Under the pieces are notes generated by a model. It was not told where the DNA came from. It saw only the letters and a list, made by a program, of their open reading frames with translations, and did not search any database. From assembly GCA_910587815.1 (NCBI GenBank), contig CAJUNK010000008.1, positions 1 through 64,000 of the forward strand: 64,000 nucleotides of DNA, given 5' to 3'. A program made the position numbers and the translations under genes. Source of the stretch: Candidatus Gastranaerophilales bacterium. GTDB lineage: Bacteria; Cyanobacteriota; Vampirovibrionia; Gastranaerophilales; Gastranaerophilaceae. Shown one piece after another: positions 28,923 to 37,840 of this stretch. The first letter of the stretch is position 1. Each line of letters starts with the position of its first letter.

Positions 28923-29741
28923 ATGATAAAAAACTTAATAAAATTAATGTTTGTTTTTATAATAGCTGCAAGCATTTCAGCACCAGGCTTCGCCTTTGGA
29001 AAAAACCATATTGATATGGAACATTCTAAAGAAGGAATATATATTTTTAAAATAAACACAAAAAAAATGGGCCACAAAATAAAACCCTATGTGGCACAAA
29101 ACCTTACTACTACATCTGATATTTATAAAAATAATGAAAATTTTGCGCTTGTTGTAAATGGCGGTTTTTTTGATATTTTGACAGGCGCCCCTGTTTCATA
29201 CGTTAAAATAGATAAAAAAATGGTAGAAACACCTTTTTCAAACCAAAAATTAATTGAAAATGCAGGAAAATCAGGCCGCTTGGAAGCCATTTTAAACCGT
29301 GGAGAATTCCGCATTTTAGAAAATCAAAAAGGTGAGTTGTTATTTGATATGACAGGCCATTTTGTACCGCCAATGACAGGTTATACAATAAAGCACAGTC
29401 TTCAGGGCGGGCCTTTAATTTATCCGAATATGAACCTTGAAAATGAAAGCTTCGTTATTATGCAGGGTGGAAAAGTAAAATTTCAAGCAGCTGATGTTTT
29501 AAAAAGACGGGAACGTACAGCCCTTGCCTTAAAAAATGATATACTTTATATTATAATATTTACAAATCAACACAAAGTGACAATGAATGAACTTAAAGAA
29601 TTCTGTAAAAATTTAAAGGTAGATAAAGCAATGGCCTTGGATGGCGGAGCTTCCACATCGTTAAATTATAGAAATGTTGAAATTTATTCAAGCCTCACAT
29701 CCCAAAGACGTGTAAAATCATTCCTTGTAATAGAAAAATAG
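28923..29741 (+). CDS. Phosphodiester glycosidase family (NAGPA/DUF2233) protein
   Basis: A 272-residue exported protein. The first 25 residues are a cleavable signal peptide ending in APGFAFG. The rest matches the NAGPA-type domain: FALVVNGGFFDILTGAPVSY, YTIKHSLQGGPLIYPNM, RRERTALALKNDILYIIIF and KAMALDGGASTSLNYRN. Related domains act on phosphodiester-linked sugars or in cell-envelope polymer processing. It follows the LptF/G gene by four bases and is likely co-transcribed, placing it in envelope biogenesis. The substrate is unknown. Confidence 0.85.
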   Translation: MIKNLIKLMFVFIIAASISAPGFAFGKNHIDMEHSKEGIYIFKINTKKMGHKIKPYVAQNLTTTSDIYKNNENFALVVNGGFFDILTGAPVSYVKIDKKMVETPFSNQKLIENAGKSGRLEAILNRGEFRILENQKGELLFDMTGHFVPPMTGYTIKHSLQGGPLIYPNMNLENESFVIMQGGKVKFQAADVLKRRERTALALKNDILYIIIFTNQHKVTMNELKEFCKNLKVDKAMALDGGASTSLNYRNVEIYSSLTSQRRVKSFLVIEK

Positions 29742-29802
29742 CTACAATATAGACTGCTCAAAGGTCTTTACATTAAATAATACCGAAGAAAAAGGAGATA
29801 AA

Positions 29803-30354
29803 ATGGAACAAAATAATGGCAGCAATGAAAATAATCTTGAAAATAATTTAAAACAAGACACCCAAAAAAAGAATGAAAATCCGAACAAAATTACGGTTTT
29901 TGAGATTTTTGTAGCCATTTTGCTTGTTATATGTGTTGCACTTTACGTTTCTCCAAATTTCTTAATAAAACTTGAAAATAGAAAAAATGCCCAAATTCAA
30001 ACAAATGTAAGCATTTTTGCTTCAAAAGCATTGAGCGAATTTTCACTTACAAATCAAAAATTAAAAGCCACAGCCATTTCAAAAAAACTTGTGGAAGAAT
30101 TAAATGCAGTTAACAAAAATCCTTACAACAAAAAGCTTCCAGCCTATACTATAAACGAAAAATGCAACGGCTGTGTCATCATAACTCCAGATGACAAATT
30201 AAATTCAATTACAATTGAAGCCTTTACAGTTGATAACATTTTGCTTGCAAGAACAATCTTGCAGCCGCCCTCTTTTGTTACTTACACAAGGGATTTATCC
30301 GAATTAGAAAAACCTGAAAAAAAACAAAAAGAAGATAAGGAAAATGAAGAATAA
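29803..30354 (+). CDS. Single-pass membrane protein, unknown
   Basis: A 183-residue protein with an Asn/Glu-rich cytoplasmic N-terminus (about 35 residues), a membrane helix FEIFVAILLVICVALYV (residues 42-60) and a periplasmic part with a helix FASKALSEFSLTNQKLKATA and one NEKCNGCVIITPD motif. The shape (helix followed by amphipathic helix and a small beta domain) resembles pseudopilins, but there is no class III signal. An AAAGGAGAT site precedes the ATG. It overlaps the next gene by 11 bases. Function unknown. Confidence 0.6.
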   Translation: MEQNNGSNENNLENNLKQDTQKKNENPNKITVFEIFVAILLVICVALYVSPNFLIKLENRKNAQIQTNVSIFASKALSEFSLTNQKLKATAISKKLVEELNAVNKNPYNKKLPAYTINEKCNGCVIITPDDKLNSITIEAFTVDNILLARTILQPPSFVTYTRDLSELEKPEKKQKEDKENEE

Positions 30355-30778
30355 AATTTTTGAAAATGTTCTTGAATATAAGGTGCAATACGCTGATACA
30401 GACGCTTATGGGGTTGTTTGGCATGGTACCTATTTAAGGTGGATGGAGGCAGGACGCGTAGAGTGGCTATTTGATAACGGAGTCCGAATTGATGAATTGG
30501 CGCGAGATTTCGGAATTGTAATGCCTGTTGTAGATATAAATATTAAATATAAATATCCTGCAAAATTAATGAACAATGTAATTTTGACCACAATGGTGAA
30601 AAATTTTACAAATACAAGCGTTACTTTTGAACAAATTATAAAAATTAAAGAAACCGGCAAAATATGCACTGTGGCTGAAGTTCGTGCCACTGCAACAGAC
30701 AAAAACGGAAGAATTGTAAGAGATATAGGAAGTTTAATAGGTTTAAAATCTGAAAACACTGATAGGCAATGTGTTTAA
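30344..30778 (+). CDS. Acyl-CoA thioesterase, YbgC/4-HBT family
   Basis: A 144-residue hotdog-fold thioesterase. The catalytic segment YADTDAYGVVWHGTYLRWMEAGR fits the YxDTDxxGVVYHxNYLxxxExAR consensus with the acidic residue of YbgC-type enzymes. Hydrolysis of short acyl-CoA or acyl-ACP thioesters is expected. In many bacteria ybgC sits with tol-pal envelope genes; here it is in an envelope-flavoured run but without tol genes. It overlaps the preceding gene by 11 bases, showing translational coupling. Confidence 0.85.
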   Translation: MKNKIFENVLEYKVQYADTDAYGVVWHGTYLRWMEAGRVEWLFDNGVRIDELARDFGIVMPVVDINIKYKYPAKLMNNVILTTMVKNFTNTSVTFEQIIKIKETGKICTVAEVRATATDKNGRIVRDIGSLIGLKSENTDRQCV

Positions 30779-30822
30779 CGTATACTAAATCTTGAAAATA
30801 CTTATAAATAAAGGAAAAATTA

Positions 30823-31494
30823 ATGTTAAATACCATAAATCAATATTTTACGCAGCTTGGCACAGTTGGATTAGCCCTAAACTCTTGTATAGAAAGCTTT
30901 TTCCTTGTCCCCCCGCCAGATTTTTTACTTATTGCAATGGATTTGCAAAATCCCCAAAAAGCTTTGTATTTTGCATTTATCTGTACAATAGCGTCTGCTA
31001 TCGGCGGTGCTGTAGGGTATTTTATCGGTAAATTTGGCGGAAGGCCTGTATTTAACTGGCTTTTTGGACTTTTAAGCAAAAATGGAAACAAAAAAGCTCA
31101 AGAACAATTTGATAAAGTAGAAGCGCTCTATAATAAATATGGCCCGCAAGCTGTGTTCTTCGCAGCTTTTACCCCAATTCCATACAAGGTTTTTACTATT
31201 GCAAGCGGCATTTTAAATATGAATTTTTGGGCATTTATGGCTGCATCCATTGTGGGGCGCGGAATGCGCTTTTTTATAGTAAGCGCTGTTTTAATGATTT
31301 TTGGTGAAAGCATAAAGGATAATATTGAATTTGTAATTGTGGCTGTAACTGCTGTTATCATTGCGTTTTTCTATGTTTTATACAAAAAAAGGAAAACAAT
31401 TGCTAACCTTGAAACAAGCAAAAAAATTATGGAAAATAGCATAATTATAGAAGATAATGCAGAATCTGAAAAAGAAAAAGCTACAATTCAATAA
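30823..31494 (+). CDS. DedA/YqaA-type SNARE-associated membrane protein
   Basis: A 223-residue membrane protein with the SNARE-associated (VTT) domain: ESFFLVPPPDFLLIAMDLQNP, FICTIASAIGGAVGYFIGK, YGPQAVFFAAFTPIPYKVFTI, ASGILNMNFWAFMAASIVGR and a final helix. The family includes phospholipid and undecaprenyl-phosphate flippases (DedA, YqaA). The C-terminal 35 residues are charged and cytoplasmic. The gene converges on the mannosidase gene with a 14-base overlap at the ends. Confidence 0.85.
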   Translation: MLNTINQYFTQLGTVGLALNSCIESFFLVPPPDFLLIAMDLQNPQKALYFAFICTIASAIGGAVGYFIGKFGGRPVFNWLFGLLSKNGNKKAQEQFDKVEALYNKYGPQAVFFAAFTPIPYKVFTIASGILNMNFWAFMAASIVGRGMRFFIVSAVLMIFGESIKDNIEFVIVAVTAVIIAFFYVLYKKRKTIANLETSKKIMENSIIIEDNAESEKEKATIQ

Positions 31495-33889
31495 AATTAA
31501 TGGTTTTAGGCAATATAGTTTTGTCTTTCCAAATGATATTCTTTTCAGATTCATTATAAAATACACCATAAACCTTATCCATTGCTGGTTTTAGGCCATA
31601 AAATGTTAAATTTTCAGGCAAATTCAAATACGTTTTTTGACGCGCATTTTTAAAATCCCCTAAAATTGGCACTACAGAACCATAAAAGACCTCGGCATTA
31701 CGTTGAATTGAAGCTATAGTTGGATTTAGAGCACAAGCAAATTTCAAATTTAATTTTCCTAAATTTTGTAAATCAGAAGTTTCTATAGGAGGCCCAGCAG
31801 GAACAAATCTTGCTAAATTTTTTGGTTCTGAAATGCGCCCTGTACCGCGGCTTAGAGTGATTTTAAGTTCATTTTTATAAATTTCATATTCATTCAAGCC
31901 CAATGTAATAACGCCCAAATTCTGCACCAGCAGCCATCTTTGCATAGGATAAGAGTTAGATTTTACCTCTATCTTTGGCTTTGCCGGCATATAATCAGTT
32001 GGATTATAATTATAGTCGTGCTTTCGCATCACATAGCCAATAGCATCTTCTGCAAATGTAGCATCTATAGGGTTTTTCAGATTAAAACACGCCTGGATTT
32101 TTCTATTTTTCTTGTTATTGCTGAATTTGGCTTCAAACATAAAAAATTCAGAACAGTTTGATAGTTTCACATCTAGTCTAAAATTATGCTCAAAAATAAG
32201 CCTTAAACATGCTTCAATAGGCCCTTTTGATATTACTTTTGTCCCCAAAAGCGCCCATTCCACAGGTTTATTTGGACAAGCAGAATTATAACTATCTCCA
32301 AAATCCTGATATTCAAGCATTTTTAAGACATCATTATATTTAGCACCATTTCTTTTATCTACAAAATTTATAACAATTTTTTTCCCATTGCGCTTCAAAT
32401 TTAATTCTATCAAAGAGTTTGCCAATTTGTTTTCGCTAATTTCCAGTGTTGATATGGGTTTTACGCATTCAACAGGGCTAAATGTAAACGGCGGCAAATC
32501 TTTTACCTCTATCAACTGTTCATACAAAGGTAAATATTGTTCAGTCACAGGTATTTGCCTTGTATCATAAAGGATTTCATCGCTAAACCCCTTGAATGTG
32601 CGCACTACTTGGGCATTTGGCATTTTAAAATCTGCTATAAACCTTACAGGGCCTGAATATTTATGGTTTGAAAGATTTAGTGCACCAATTTTCAAACGTG
32701 AAGAATTTGCATCTGTCTTCTTGCCGTTGACTAAAACCTTTTTCAGGTCGATATTTTCACTGTATGAACGTCTAAAATCCCGAACCAGCCTGTGTTTTAC
32801 ACCATCCACTATCTGAAAAACCTTGTCAAATCTTGCTTGCACGCATTTATGCACTTCATCTATCGAACATCCATAAATTGAATCATGCGCATGATTTTTG
32901 ATAAACTCTTTTGCTGCAAAAACAAGGCTTTGTGTGTATTTTGCTCCTGTAATATCAGATAGAAAATAATTCAAAGGTTCCACTATTCTAAATAAATCCC
33001 ACTGAAGCCTTGCATTATAGGCCTTTTGAGGTATACGGGAAGAATAAACCCCGGGCAAAATATAGGTTTCAGAATTATCCAAAAGTTCACCTTCCATAGA
33101 AAAGTTTGAATAGTCAACATTTTGGACATATTCAAAGGGGGAAGTAAGCTCTATATAATAGTTTTCAAGCTTTTTATTTACTTCATCAATTAATTTTAAA
33201 CTACCGCTCAAAGCCGCAAGATGATCTGCCCCAACAGGCAAAAGCAATGTGTCTGAAGAATTTTGGGCAATTTTATCAAGAATTTTTTCTAAGTTATTAA
33301 CACCATTTAAAAACTCATTTGAATCAGGCGAAAACCCGCTGATAGCGTGCAAAACATCCATAAAATACCCAAATACAAGTTTTGTTGTATTTACGCCGTT
33401 CATTTTAAAATCATTATGCGATAAAGCCCCAACCCCCCGCCAAGCAAGAGCGTAAGAGATACCAAAACTTTTTAAGATAATAAAAATGCTTTTTGAATGA
33501 CCAAAAGTATCTGGCAAATAACCCAAAAATTCACTAGTACCAAGGCTTTTAGAGTATTCAATACCTAAATTCAGATTTCTTATTAATGAAATTCCATTTA
33601 CCAAAAAATTATCTGCACTGACAAAAAACGGCCCCACGAAAAGCTTTTCAGCTTTTATTAATTTTTTTATTGTATCAAATTTTTCAGGACGGAATTTGAG
33701 ATAGTCTTCAAGTGCGCAGGTTTGCCCGTCAAAGTAAAAGCAAGGCATAGAGCCTTTTTCAAGCTCATCAATTATTTCATCAAAAACTTCCAAAAGTCTT
33801 AGATTAAATTCTTCCTTTGTGCGATACCATTCTCTATCCCAATGGGTGTGAAGGTATGCTATCACACGTTTTTTGCCCTGCTTTATCAT
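31481..33889 (-). CDS. Glycoside hydrolase family 38 alpha-mannosidase
   Basis: An 802-residue GH38 protein. Near the N-terminus, AYLHTHWDREWYRTKEEF carries the zinc-binding His and Asp; FFVSADNFLVNGISLIRN and LGYLPDTFGHSKSI hold the catalytic Asp; ALAWRGVG follows. The helical middle domain includes IKNHAHDSIYGCSIDEVHK with further His/Asp ligands. The C-terminal 350 residues are beta-sandwich. There is no signal peptide, so it acts in the cytoplasm, as bacterial GH38 enzymes that recycle imported manno-oligosaccharides do. It stands alone here without transporter genes. Its ends overlap the convergent DedA gene. Confidence 0.9.
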   Translation of the reverse strand: MIKQGKKRVIAYLHTHWDREWYRTKEEFNLRLLEVFDEIIDELEKGSMPCFYFDGQTCALEDYLKFRPEKFDTIKKLIKAEKLFVGPFFVSADNFLVNGISLIRNLNLGIEYSKSLGTSEFLGYLPDTFGHSKSIFIILKSFGISYALAWRGVGALSHNDFKMNGVNTTKLVFGYFMDVLHAISGFSPDSNEFLNGVNNLEKILDKIAQNSSDTLLLPVGADHLAALSGSLKLIDEVNKKLENYYIELTSPFEYVQNVDYSNFSMEGELLDNSETYILPGVYSSRIPQKAYNARLQWDLFRIVEPLNYFLSDITGAKYTQSLVFAAKEFIKNHAHDSIYGCSIDEVHKCVQARFDKVFQIVDGVKHRLVRDFRRSYSENIDLKKVLVNGKKTDANSSRLKIGALNLSNHKYSGPVRFIADFKMPNAQVVRTFKGFSDEILYDTRQIPVTEQYLPLYEQLIEVKDLPPFTFSPVECVKPISTLEISENKLANSLIELNLKRNGKKIVINFVDKRNGAKYNDVLKMLEYQDFGDSYNSACPNKPVEWALLGTKVISKGPIEACLRLIFEHNFRLDVKLSNCSEFFMFEAKFSNNKKNRKIQACFNLKNPIDATFAEDAIGYVMRKHDYNYNPTDYMPAKPKIEVKSNSYPMQRWLLVQNLGVITLGLNEYEIYKNELKITLSRGTGRISEPKNLARFVPAGPPIETSDLQNLGKLNLKFACALNPTIASIQRNAEVFYGSVVPILGDFKNARQKTYLNLPENLTFYGLKPAMDKVYGVFYNESEKNIIWKDKTILPKTINFIEL

Positions 33890-34033
33890 AAAAATTCCGC
33901 TATAATTAACAATTTAATACACCATATTTTAACATATTAAACATATAATTTTCCATTTTTTGGATGACCATAATTGATAAAAATTTGTCTATAATTAAGG
34001 CACAAGTGAGGAATTAAAAAACCCCAAATTATC

Positions 34034-34288
34034 ATGAATAAGAAATTTATAAAACGTTTAGAAGCAGAGATTTTGACCTGCAAACAGCATTTGCAGGAAC
34101 TTTCCCCCCATATAGAATCAAATCCTTCGGCAGCTGTGGCATATAACAGGACCTTGGTCAAAAAGGCGATTTTAGTAGATAAATACAAAAAAATGCGACA
34201 TCCTGAGCCTATTTTTGCAAAAATAGGAAAACTTTTAAAGTTCAGGAAAAGCAAAAAATTAATATGTGATTATTTTCCTAATTCGTAA
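34034..34288 (+). CDS. Small basic protein, unknown
   Basis: An 84-residue lysine-rich protein (KKFIKRLEAEILTCKQHLQE, AVAYNRTLVKKAILVDKYKK) predicted mainly helical, with a C-terminal KLLKFRKSKKL cluster. It is followed directly by a Rho-independent terminator, which supports a real transcription unit. No known domain is visible. The codon usage matches its neighbours. Confidence 0.5.
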   Translation: MNKKFIKRLEAEILTCKQHLQELSPHIESNPSAAVAYNRTLVKKAILVDKYKKMRHPEPIFAKIGKLLKFRKSKKLICDYFPNS

Positions 34289-34299
34289 AAGCTAACTGT

Positions 34300-34324
34300 A
34301 AAACCCGCACTAAATGCGGGTTTT
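34300..34324 (+). terminator. Rho-independent terminator
   Basis: AAAACCCGCA (34300-34309) and TGCGGGTTTT (34315-34324) form a 10-bp stem with a five-base loop and a T-tract; it ends the small gene at 34034. Confidence 0.8.
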
Positions 34325-34377
34325 CATATTTTTACAAACACATAAGCATAAAAAATTGTCTTTAAACATAATAAAAA

Positions 34378-34395
34378 AGAGCCAAAAATGGCTCT
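34378..34395 (-). terminator. Terminator at the end of the long 3' region of the exonuclease gene
   Basis: On the minus strand AGAGCCA-tttt-TGGCTCT is followed by TTTTTT (34378-34373). It lies about 330 bases beyond the stop of the exonuclease gene at 34721, implying a long 3' untranslated region or a separate RNA. Confidence 0.65.
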
Positions 34396-34439
34396 AAATC
34401 TAAATTTTGCAAGTATCCTCATGTGGTAGTAAATAGTAA

Positions 34440-34545
34440 AATGTGGTTTTGTTTGTGGTGTTCTTCTCTCTTTTTCTCTCGTTTAATGTGGTGTTTTTTC
34501 TCTCGTAGTCTTGTTTTCTTGGTTTTTGTTTTCTCTCTCGTACTT
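34440..34545 (-). repeat. Purine-rich repeat cluster in the 3' region of the exonuclease gene
   Basis: On the minus strand the motif ACGAGAGA(G)AAAA occurs three times (plus-strand ends at 34482, 34506 and 34541). The motif CACCACA or ACCACAT occurs four times between the copies. The stretch is nearly free of U on the RNA strand and encodes nothing recognisable. It lies between the exonuclease stop codon and the terminator at 34378. Confidence 0.5.
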
Positions 34546-34720
34546 ATATAAAGTTTTTTATTCAAAAAATATTGCTTTTTTATATACTTTTTGTTTAATA
34601 TTTCGTAACAAATAGCAACAAAACTTCAAAATTTTTTAAATTCTTCAACACCCAAGCCCCATACAGCCACAAAAAGCTCTTAAAACAAAACGTTTTGCTT
34701 TAAATGAAAATACCTATAAG

Positions 34721-35653
34721 TTAAGGTTTTTCATGGTATCTATCAGGCTTTACAACATTAAAAGTTTTATTTTCAGTTATTTCGCACCTTGCAGCCTTGA
34801 TTTTATCTTTTATATCAGAATCTAAACTTGCCCCGCCAACAAGTCTGTCTATAAATGCATTATTAAGTCTTACCGCCTTTGGCAAAGCACCTATTTCATC
34901 TAAAATATCTTTAATTTGAAGAAAATCATAGGAAAAAGTTTTCTTGCAGTTATAGGTTAAAATTTCACCTGAATTTGCAACAATATCTTCACCGCCTTTT
35001 TCAAAATAGACTTTAAAAATAGACCTTAAATCCTGAATTTCAGACTGCATAGTAGTTATAGCAGATTGCAGTCTTAAATATCTTTCAAATAGATATTCAA
35101 TATTATTTAGTTGGCTTAGTTGCCATTCATATTTTTGGAAATACATTTTTTTCAGTCTTGGATAACATAGCGCAAGGCCTTCTGCATCCGCTAAAGCTCT
35201 ATGCCGGGTAGAAAAATCCACATTAAAAATACTCATTAAAGCTTCCAGCCCGCAAGATTCAAGCTGGGGATATATTTCTTTAAACATAAATTGCGTATCA
35301 ATGTGATGATTTTCTAAAGGCTTATTATACAAGCGTTTTGAAGTTCTATTTAAAAAGCTGAAATCAAAAATTGCATTATGTGCAACAATCGGATAATCAC
35401 CTATAAATTCAAATATTTTAGGAAAGATTTCTTCTTCTGTAGGAGCATCTTTTAGCATTTCTTCACTTATGCCATGAATTGCTTCGGATGACTTTCTAAT
35501 GTGCTGTTTTGCATTAATGAGGGTTTCAAATTTTTCTGTGATTTTGCCATTTACAAGCTTAACTGCGCCAAATTCAATGATTTTTTCTTTAGTATAATCA
35601 AGCCCTGTAGTTTCAACATCTAAAACAATTTCAATTTCATTTTTTCTTGGCAT
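34721..35653 (-). CDS. DnaQ/PolC-type 3'-5' exonuclease
   Basis: About 310 residues. The N-terminal DEDDh exonuclease domain has EIVLDVETTGLDYTKEKIIE (Exo I, DxE), YPIVAHNAIFDFSFLNRTSK (Exo II) and TRHRALADAEGLALCYPRLK (Exo III, HxxxxD). It resembles the proofreading epsilon subunit/PolC exonuclease. After residue 180 comes an unassigned helical region with a coiled-coil (YLRLQSAITTMQSEIQDLRS). The start at 35653 is preceded by GAGGGAA; an ATG at 35689 would add 12 residues without a ribosome site. The 3' region of the transcript is unusually long (see 34378 and 34440). Confidence 0.85.
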   Translation of the reverse strand: MPRKNEIEIVLDVETTGLDYTKEKIIEFGAVKLVNGKITEKFETLINAKQHIRKSSEAIHGISEEMLKDAPTEEEIFPKIFEFIGDYPIVAHNAIFDFSFLNRTSKRLYNKPLENHHIDTQFMFKEIYPQLESCGLEALMSIFNVDFSTRHRALADAEGLALCYPRLKKMYFQKYEWQLSQLNNIEYLFERYLRLQSAITTMQSEIQDLRSIFKVYFEKGGEDIVANSGEILTYNCKKTFSYDFLQIKDILDEIGALPKAVRLNNAFIDRLVGGASLDSDIKDKIKAARCEITENKTFNVVKPDRYHEKP

Positions 35654-35749
35654 TAAAATTCCCTCATTCACAAAATAAAACCACGCCACTACCTATCGAA
35701 TGTGAAAAACAAAACCTACAATTTAAATATCTCCTAAATTCTTCAAAAA

Positions 35750-35942
35750 TACCCGTTAACAATCGGCCTGGTGCTGCTATGTTACCATCCTGACACGGTT
35801 CAGCCGCATAAATCGCCATCTTCGAAAAAAATTATCAACAATATTTAAATTTTCAATTGTTATTTTGCACGTCCTCACAGTAGGCTCTGCACCCGGCCTA
35901 GGCTTCCGGTCAAGAGTTTGCAACACCCCGTGGAGCGTGGTT
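35750..35942 (-). ncRNA. ffs: Signal recognition particle RNA
   Basis: On the minus strand the segment GTGTCAGGATGGTAACATAGCAGCAC (35798-35773, quoted in parts: GTGTCAGG, AUG, GUAA loop, CAU, AGCAGCAC) matches SRP helix 8: the GUCAGG and AGCAGC sides of the asymmetric loop and a GNRA tetraloop, here GUAA instead of GGAA. It is preceded by GGCTGAACC and followed by GGCCG pairing. A GC-rich 5' part (CCACGCTCCACGGGGTGTTGC onward, from about 35935) would form the Alu-like domain of the longer bacterial form, separated by an AT-rich arm. A TACAAT box at 35954-35949 would place the 5' end near 35942; the 3' end is approximate. Confidence 0.7.
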
Positions 35943-36003
35943 ATAAATATTGTAACACAAAAAAAAGTTTGAAAATTTCTTGTTAAAACTCTCAAAACAA
36001 AAG

Positions 36004-36023
36004 GGCTCAATTATTTGAGCCCG
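36004..36023 (-). terminator. Rho-independent terminator for the small gene at 36067
   Basis: GGGCTCAA-ataa-TTGAGCCC followed on the minus strand by TTTTGTTTTG. It separates the small gene from the SRP RNA promoter region. Confidence 0.8.
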
Positions 36024-36066
36024 TAAGATAAACATTCATTTCACTTTATAGAGGAAGGGAGGAATT

Positions 36067-36339
36067 TTATGATTGGATATCAATATTTCTAATTTCATTG
36101 CCGCCATTTACAATTGTGCCCAATTGCATCGTCTGCATATTAATTCTTTGTATTTCAGCGCTCACATTGCCTGAAAAAACGTTTTCATTTGTTTTTAAAT
36201 AATCTAAAACAGGCTCCCAAAGCGTACCTATAGCATTTTCAATGCTTTTTGCCGTTTGCTCTGTAACGCTTCTGCCACCTTCTTTTCTATCAGGTATAAC
36301 GTTAAAACCGAAAGATTTTATATTAAATTCGCTGACCAT
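36067..36339 (-). CDS. Small conserved-looking protein, unknown
   Basis: A 90-residue protein with a strong AAAGGAGAC ribosome site before its ATG and its own terminator. The sequence (FNIKSFGFNVIPDRKEGGRS, VTEQTAKSIENAIGTLWEPV, LDYLKTNENVFSGNVSAEIQ) is mixed alpha/beta with no membrane segment. No family is recognised. Confidence 0.6.
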   Translation of the reverse strand: MVSEFNIKSFGFNVIPDRKEGGRSVTEQTAKSIENAIGTLWEPVLDYLKTNENVFSGNVSAEIQRINMQTMQLGTIVNGGNEIRNIDIQS

Positions 36340-36601
36340 TTTAAATTAGTCTCCTTTATCATCCTTATATAATGTATTTCGTACCTAACCACTTAAAACT
36401 TTAATGATAAACCCCTAATTGTAAACAAAAATTTACAAAATTTAAAAAATGGCGTATAATTAATCTAAAGTGTGGATTAATAAATTTTGATGAACTTATA
36501 GTTTTGTAAACATTTGTTAACAATTATCAAAAAGAGCGCACTTTTTAAATTCAGGCATCTTATACAAAGAGTGAAGGTTAAAAAACCGAAAGGGCAAATT
36601 A

Positions 36602-36922
36602 ATGGATTTTAAAAATCTAAAGTTTGTAAAATCAATCAAAAATTTAAGTCCAAAACTTAAATGGTTTATGTTTAAAAGCATTCAGGATTATAAAATCGGT
36701 TCTAAATATATTGATTATTTAATTCCTGATGAAAATAAAGGCATCCATAAAGATAACGAACGTCTTGAAAAAATGGTGGAAGAAACCCTTGTTAAGGAAT
36801 TTGGGCCAAAGGTGAAAGATATGAAATCTTACAACCTTTTGGTGGATGCTGTTGTTCACAACTTAAAGAAAAAACAACTGAAAGCCCTGAATGATGATGA
36901 CATTCAGGAAGAAGAAATATAA
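36602..36922 (+). CDS. Small basic protein, unknown
   Basis: A 106-residue protein, AAAGGG before the ATG, TATAAT at about 36455 as a possible promoter in a 260-base leader, and a terminator right after. It is helical and charged (KSIKNLSPKLKWFMFKSIQD, DYLIPDENKGIHKDNERLEK, AVVHNLKKKQLKALNDDDIQ). No domain is recognised. The transcription signals on both sides support a genuine gene. Confidence 0.6.
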   Translation: MDFKNLKFVKSIKNLSPKLKWFMFKSIQDYKIGSKYIDYLIPDENKGIHKDNERLEKMVEETLVKEFGPKVKDMKSYNLLVDAVVHNLKKKQLKALNDDDIQEEEI

Positions 36923-36942
36923 AGTATTAGAGAAGATTATTA

Positions 36943-36971
36943 AAAGGCTGCCTGTTTATATGGCAGCCTTT
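36943..36971 (+). terminator. Rho-independent terminator
   Basis: AAAGGCTGCC (36943-36952) pairs with GGCAGCCTTT (36962-36971); it ends the gene at 36602. Confidence 0.85.
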
Positions 36972-37027
36972 ATTATATCTTTTATTAAGGTTTTTAATGG
37001 TTATACTGGGATTTTAGGGTGTTATTT

Positions 37028-37753
37028 CTATTCTTCCCAATATTTACCAATCCATTTTGTGGGTTTTACATATCTAAAGCCCATTTTACCAAAATACCCT
37101 TTCAGGGCTTGCGTTGGTGTTGGGCGCCCATGGAAAATTACAATTTTTGCATCCTTTGGAAATTTTGCCTGCATAAAATAATTTAGGGGGAATTTATGCA
37201 AACAATTTCTTTTAAAGCTTACACACCAATCTTTTGGCCAATATTTTAAAACTCCTTTTTCATGGATTGAATAGGACAAATACGCCTGTTCATTTCTGTG
37301 TTTTGCGCGCACTTCATCTCCATTTTGGATAAAATGGGTGAGTGTATTTGGGTGTTTTCCAATATCAAACCTGAAAACAGAAGAGTTTCCTATGATATCA
37401 TTTGGAAAATCCCAATCTTTTATTATTAAAAATTCGCCTTCTTCTTCAAAAAATGAATTTATATTATTAATTATTACAATATCTAAATCCAAAAACAGCG
37501 CCTGTCCTTCAAGGTCAGAAAGCTTTTCATTAAAAACGGTGAGTTTTCTCCAGCCGCGCTCAGGCAACGCGCTATCTAGTTCCATCTCAGGCAAAGGACG
37601 TACTTCAATACCATCTAAAAGCCCTTCACTATTATCTGTAAAACATACAAAACGATGTTCCAGGGTCAGATTTTTTTCAACCATCTTATAAAGCCTGTTT
37701 ACATATTCAGGGCCGAATTTATCTCCCCATTTCATACAGATAACGTTTCTCAT
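37028..37753 (-). CDS. Glycosyltransferase-like protein
   Basis: A 241-residue GT-A-fold protein. RNVICMKWGDKFGPEYVNRL at the N-terminus is followed by HRFVCFTDNSEGLLDGIEVR and KLTVFNEKLSDLEGQALFLD, leading to the DxD-type metal/nucleotide motif FLDLDIVIINN. HGRPTPTQAL lies near the C-terminus. This looks like the small cytoplasmic glycosyltransferases that decorate LPS or capsule. It is monocistronic. Upstream, on the same strand, lies small-peptide copy 2. Donor and acceptor are unknown. Confidence 0.75.
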   Translation of the reverse strand: MRNVICMKWGDKFGPEYVNRLYKMVEKNLTLEHRFVCFTDNSEGLLDGIEVRPLPEMELDSALPERGWRKLTVFNEKLSDLEGQALFLDLDIVIINNINSFFEEEGEFLIIKDWDFPNDIIGNSSVFRFDIGKHPNTLTHFIQNGDEVRAKHRNEQAYLSYSIHEKGVLKYWPKDWCVSFKRNCLHKFPLNYFMQAKFPKDAKIVIFHGRPTPTQALKGYFGKMGFRYVKPTKWIGKYWEE

Positions 37754-37806
37754 AAAAAATCTCCACTATTTCCTTATGCCAGTATAACATAATCAAGCAA
37801 AAGATA

Positions 37807-37834
37807 TTGAAAAAAGAAAAAAGGGTTGTATAAT
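37807..37834 (+). promoter_or_regulatory. Antisense promoter, copy 2
   Basis: TTGAAA (37807-37812), 16 bp, TATAAT (37829-37834), running against the peptide gene at 37900. Transcription would start near 37841. Confidence 0.7.
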
Positions 37835-37840
37835 AAGGAT

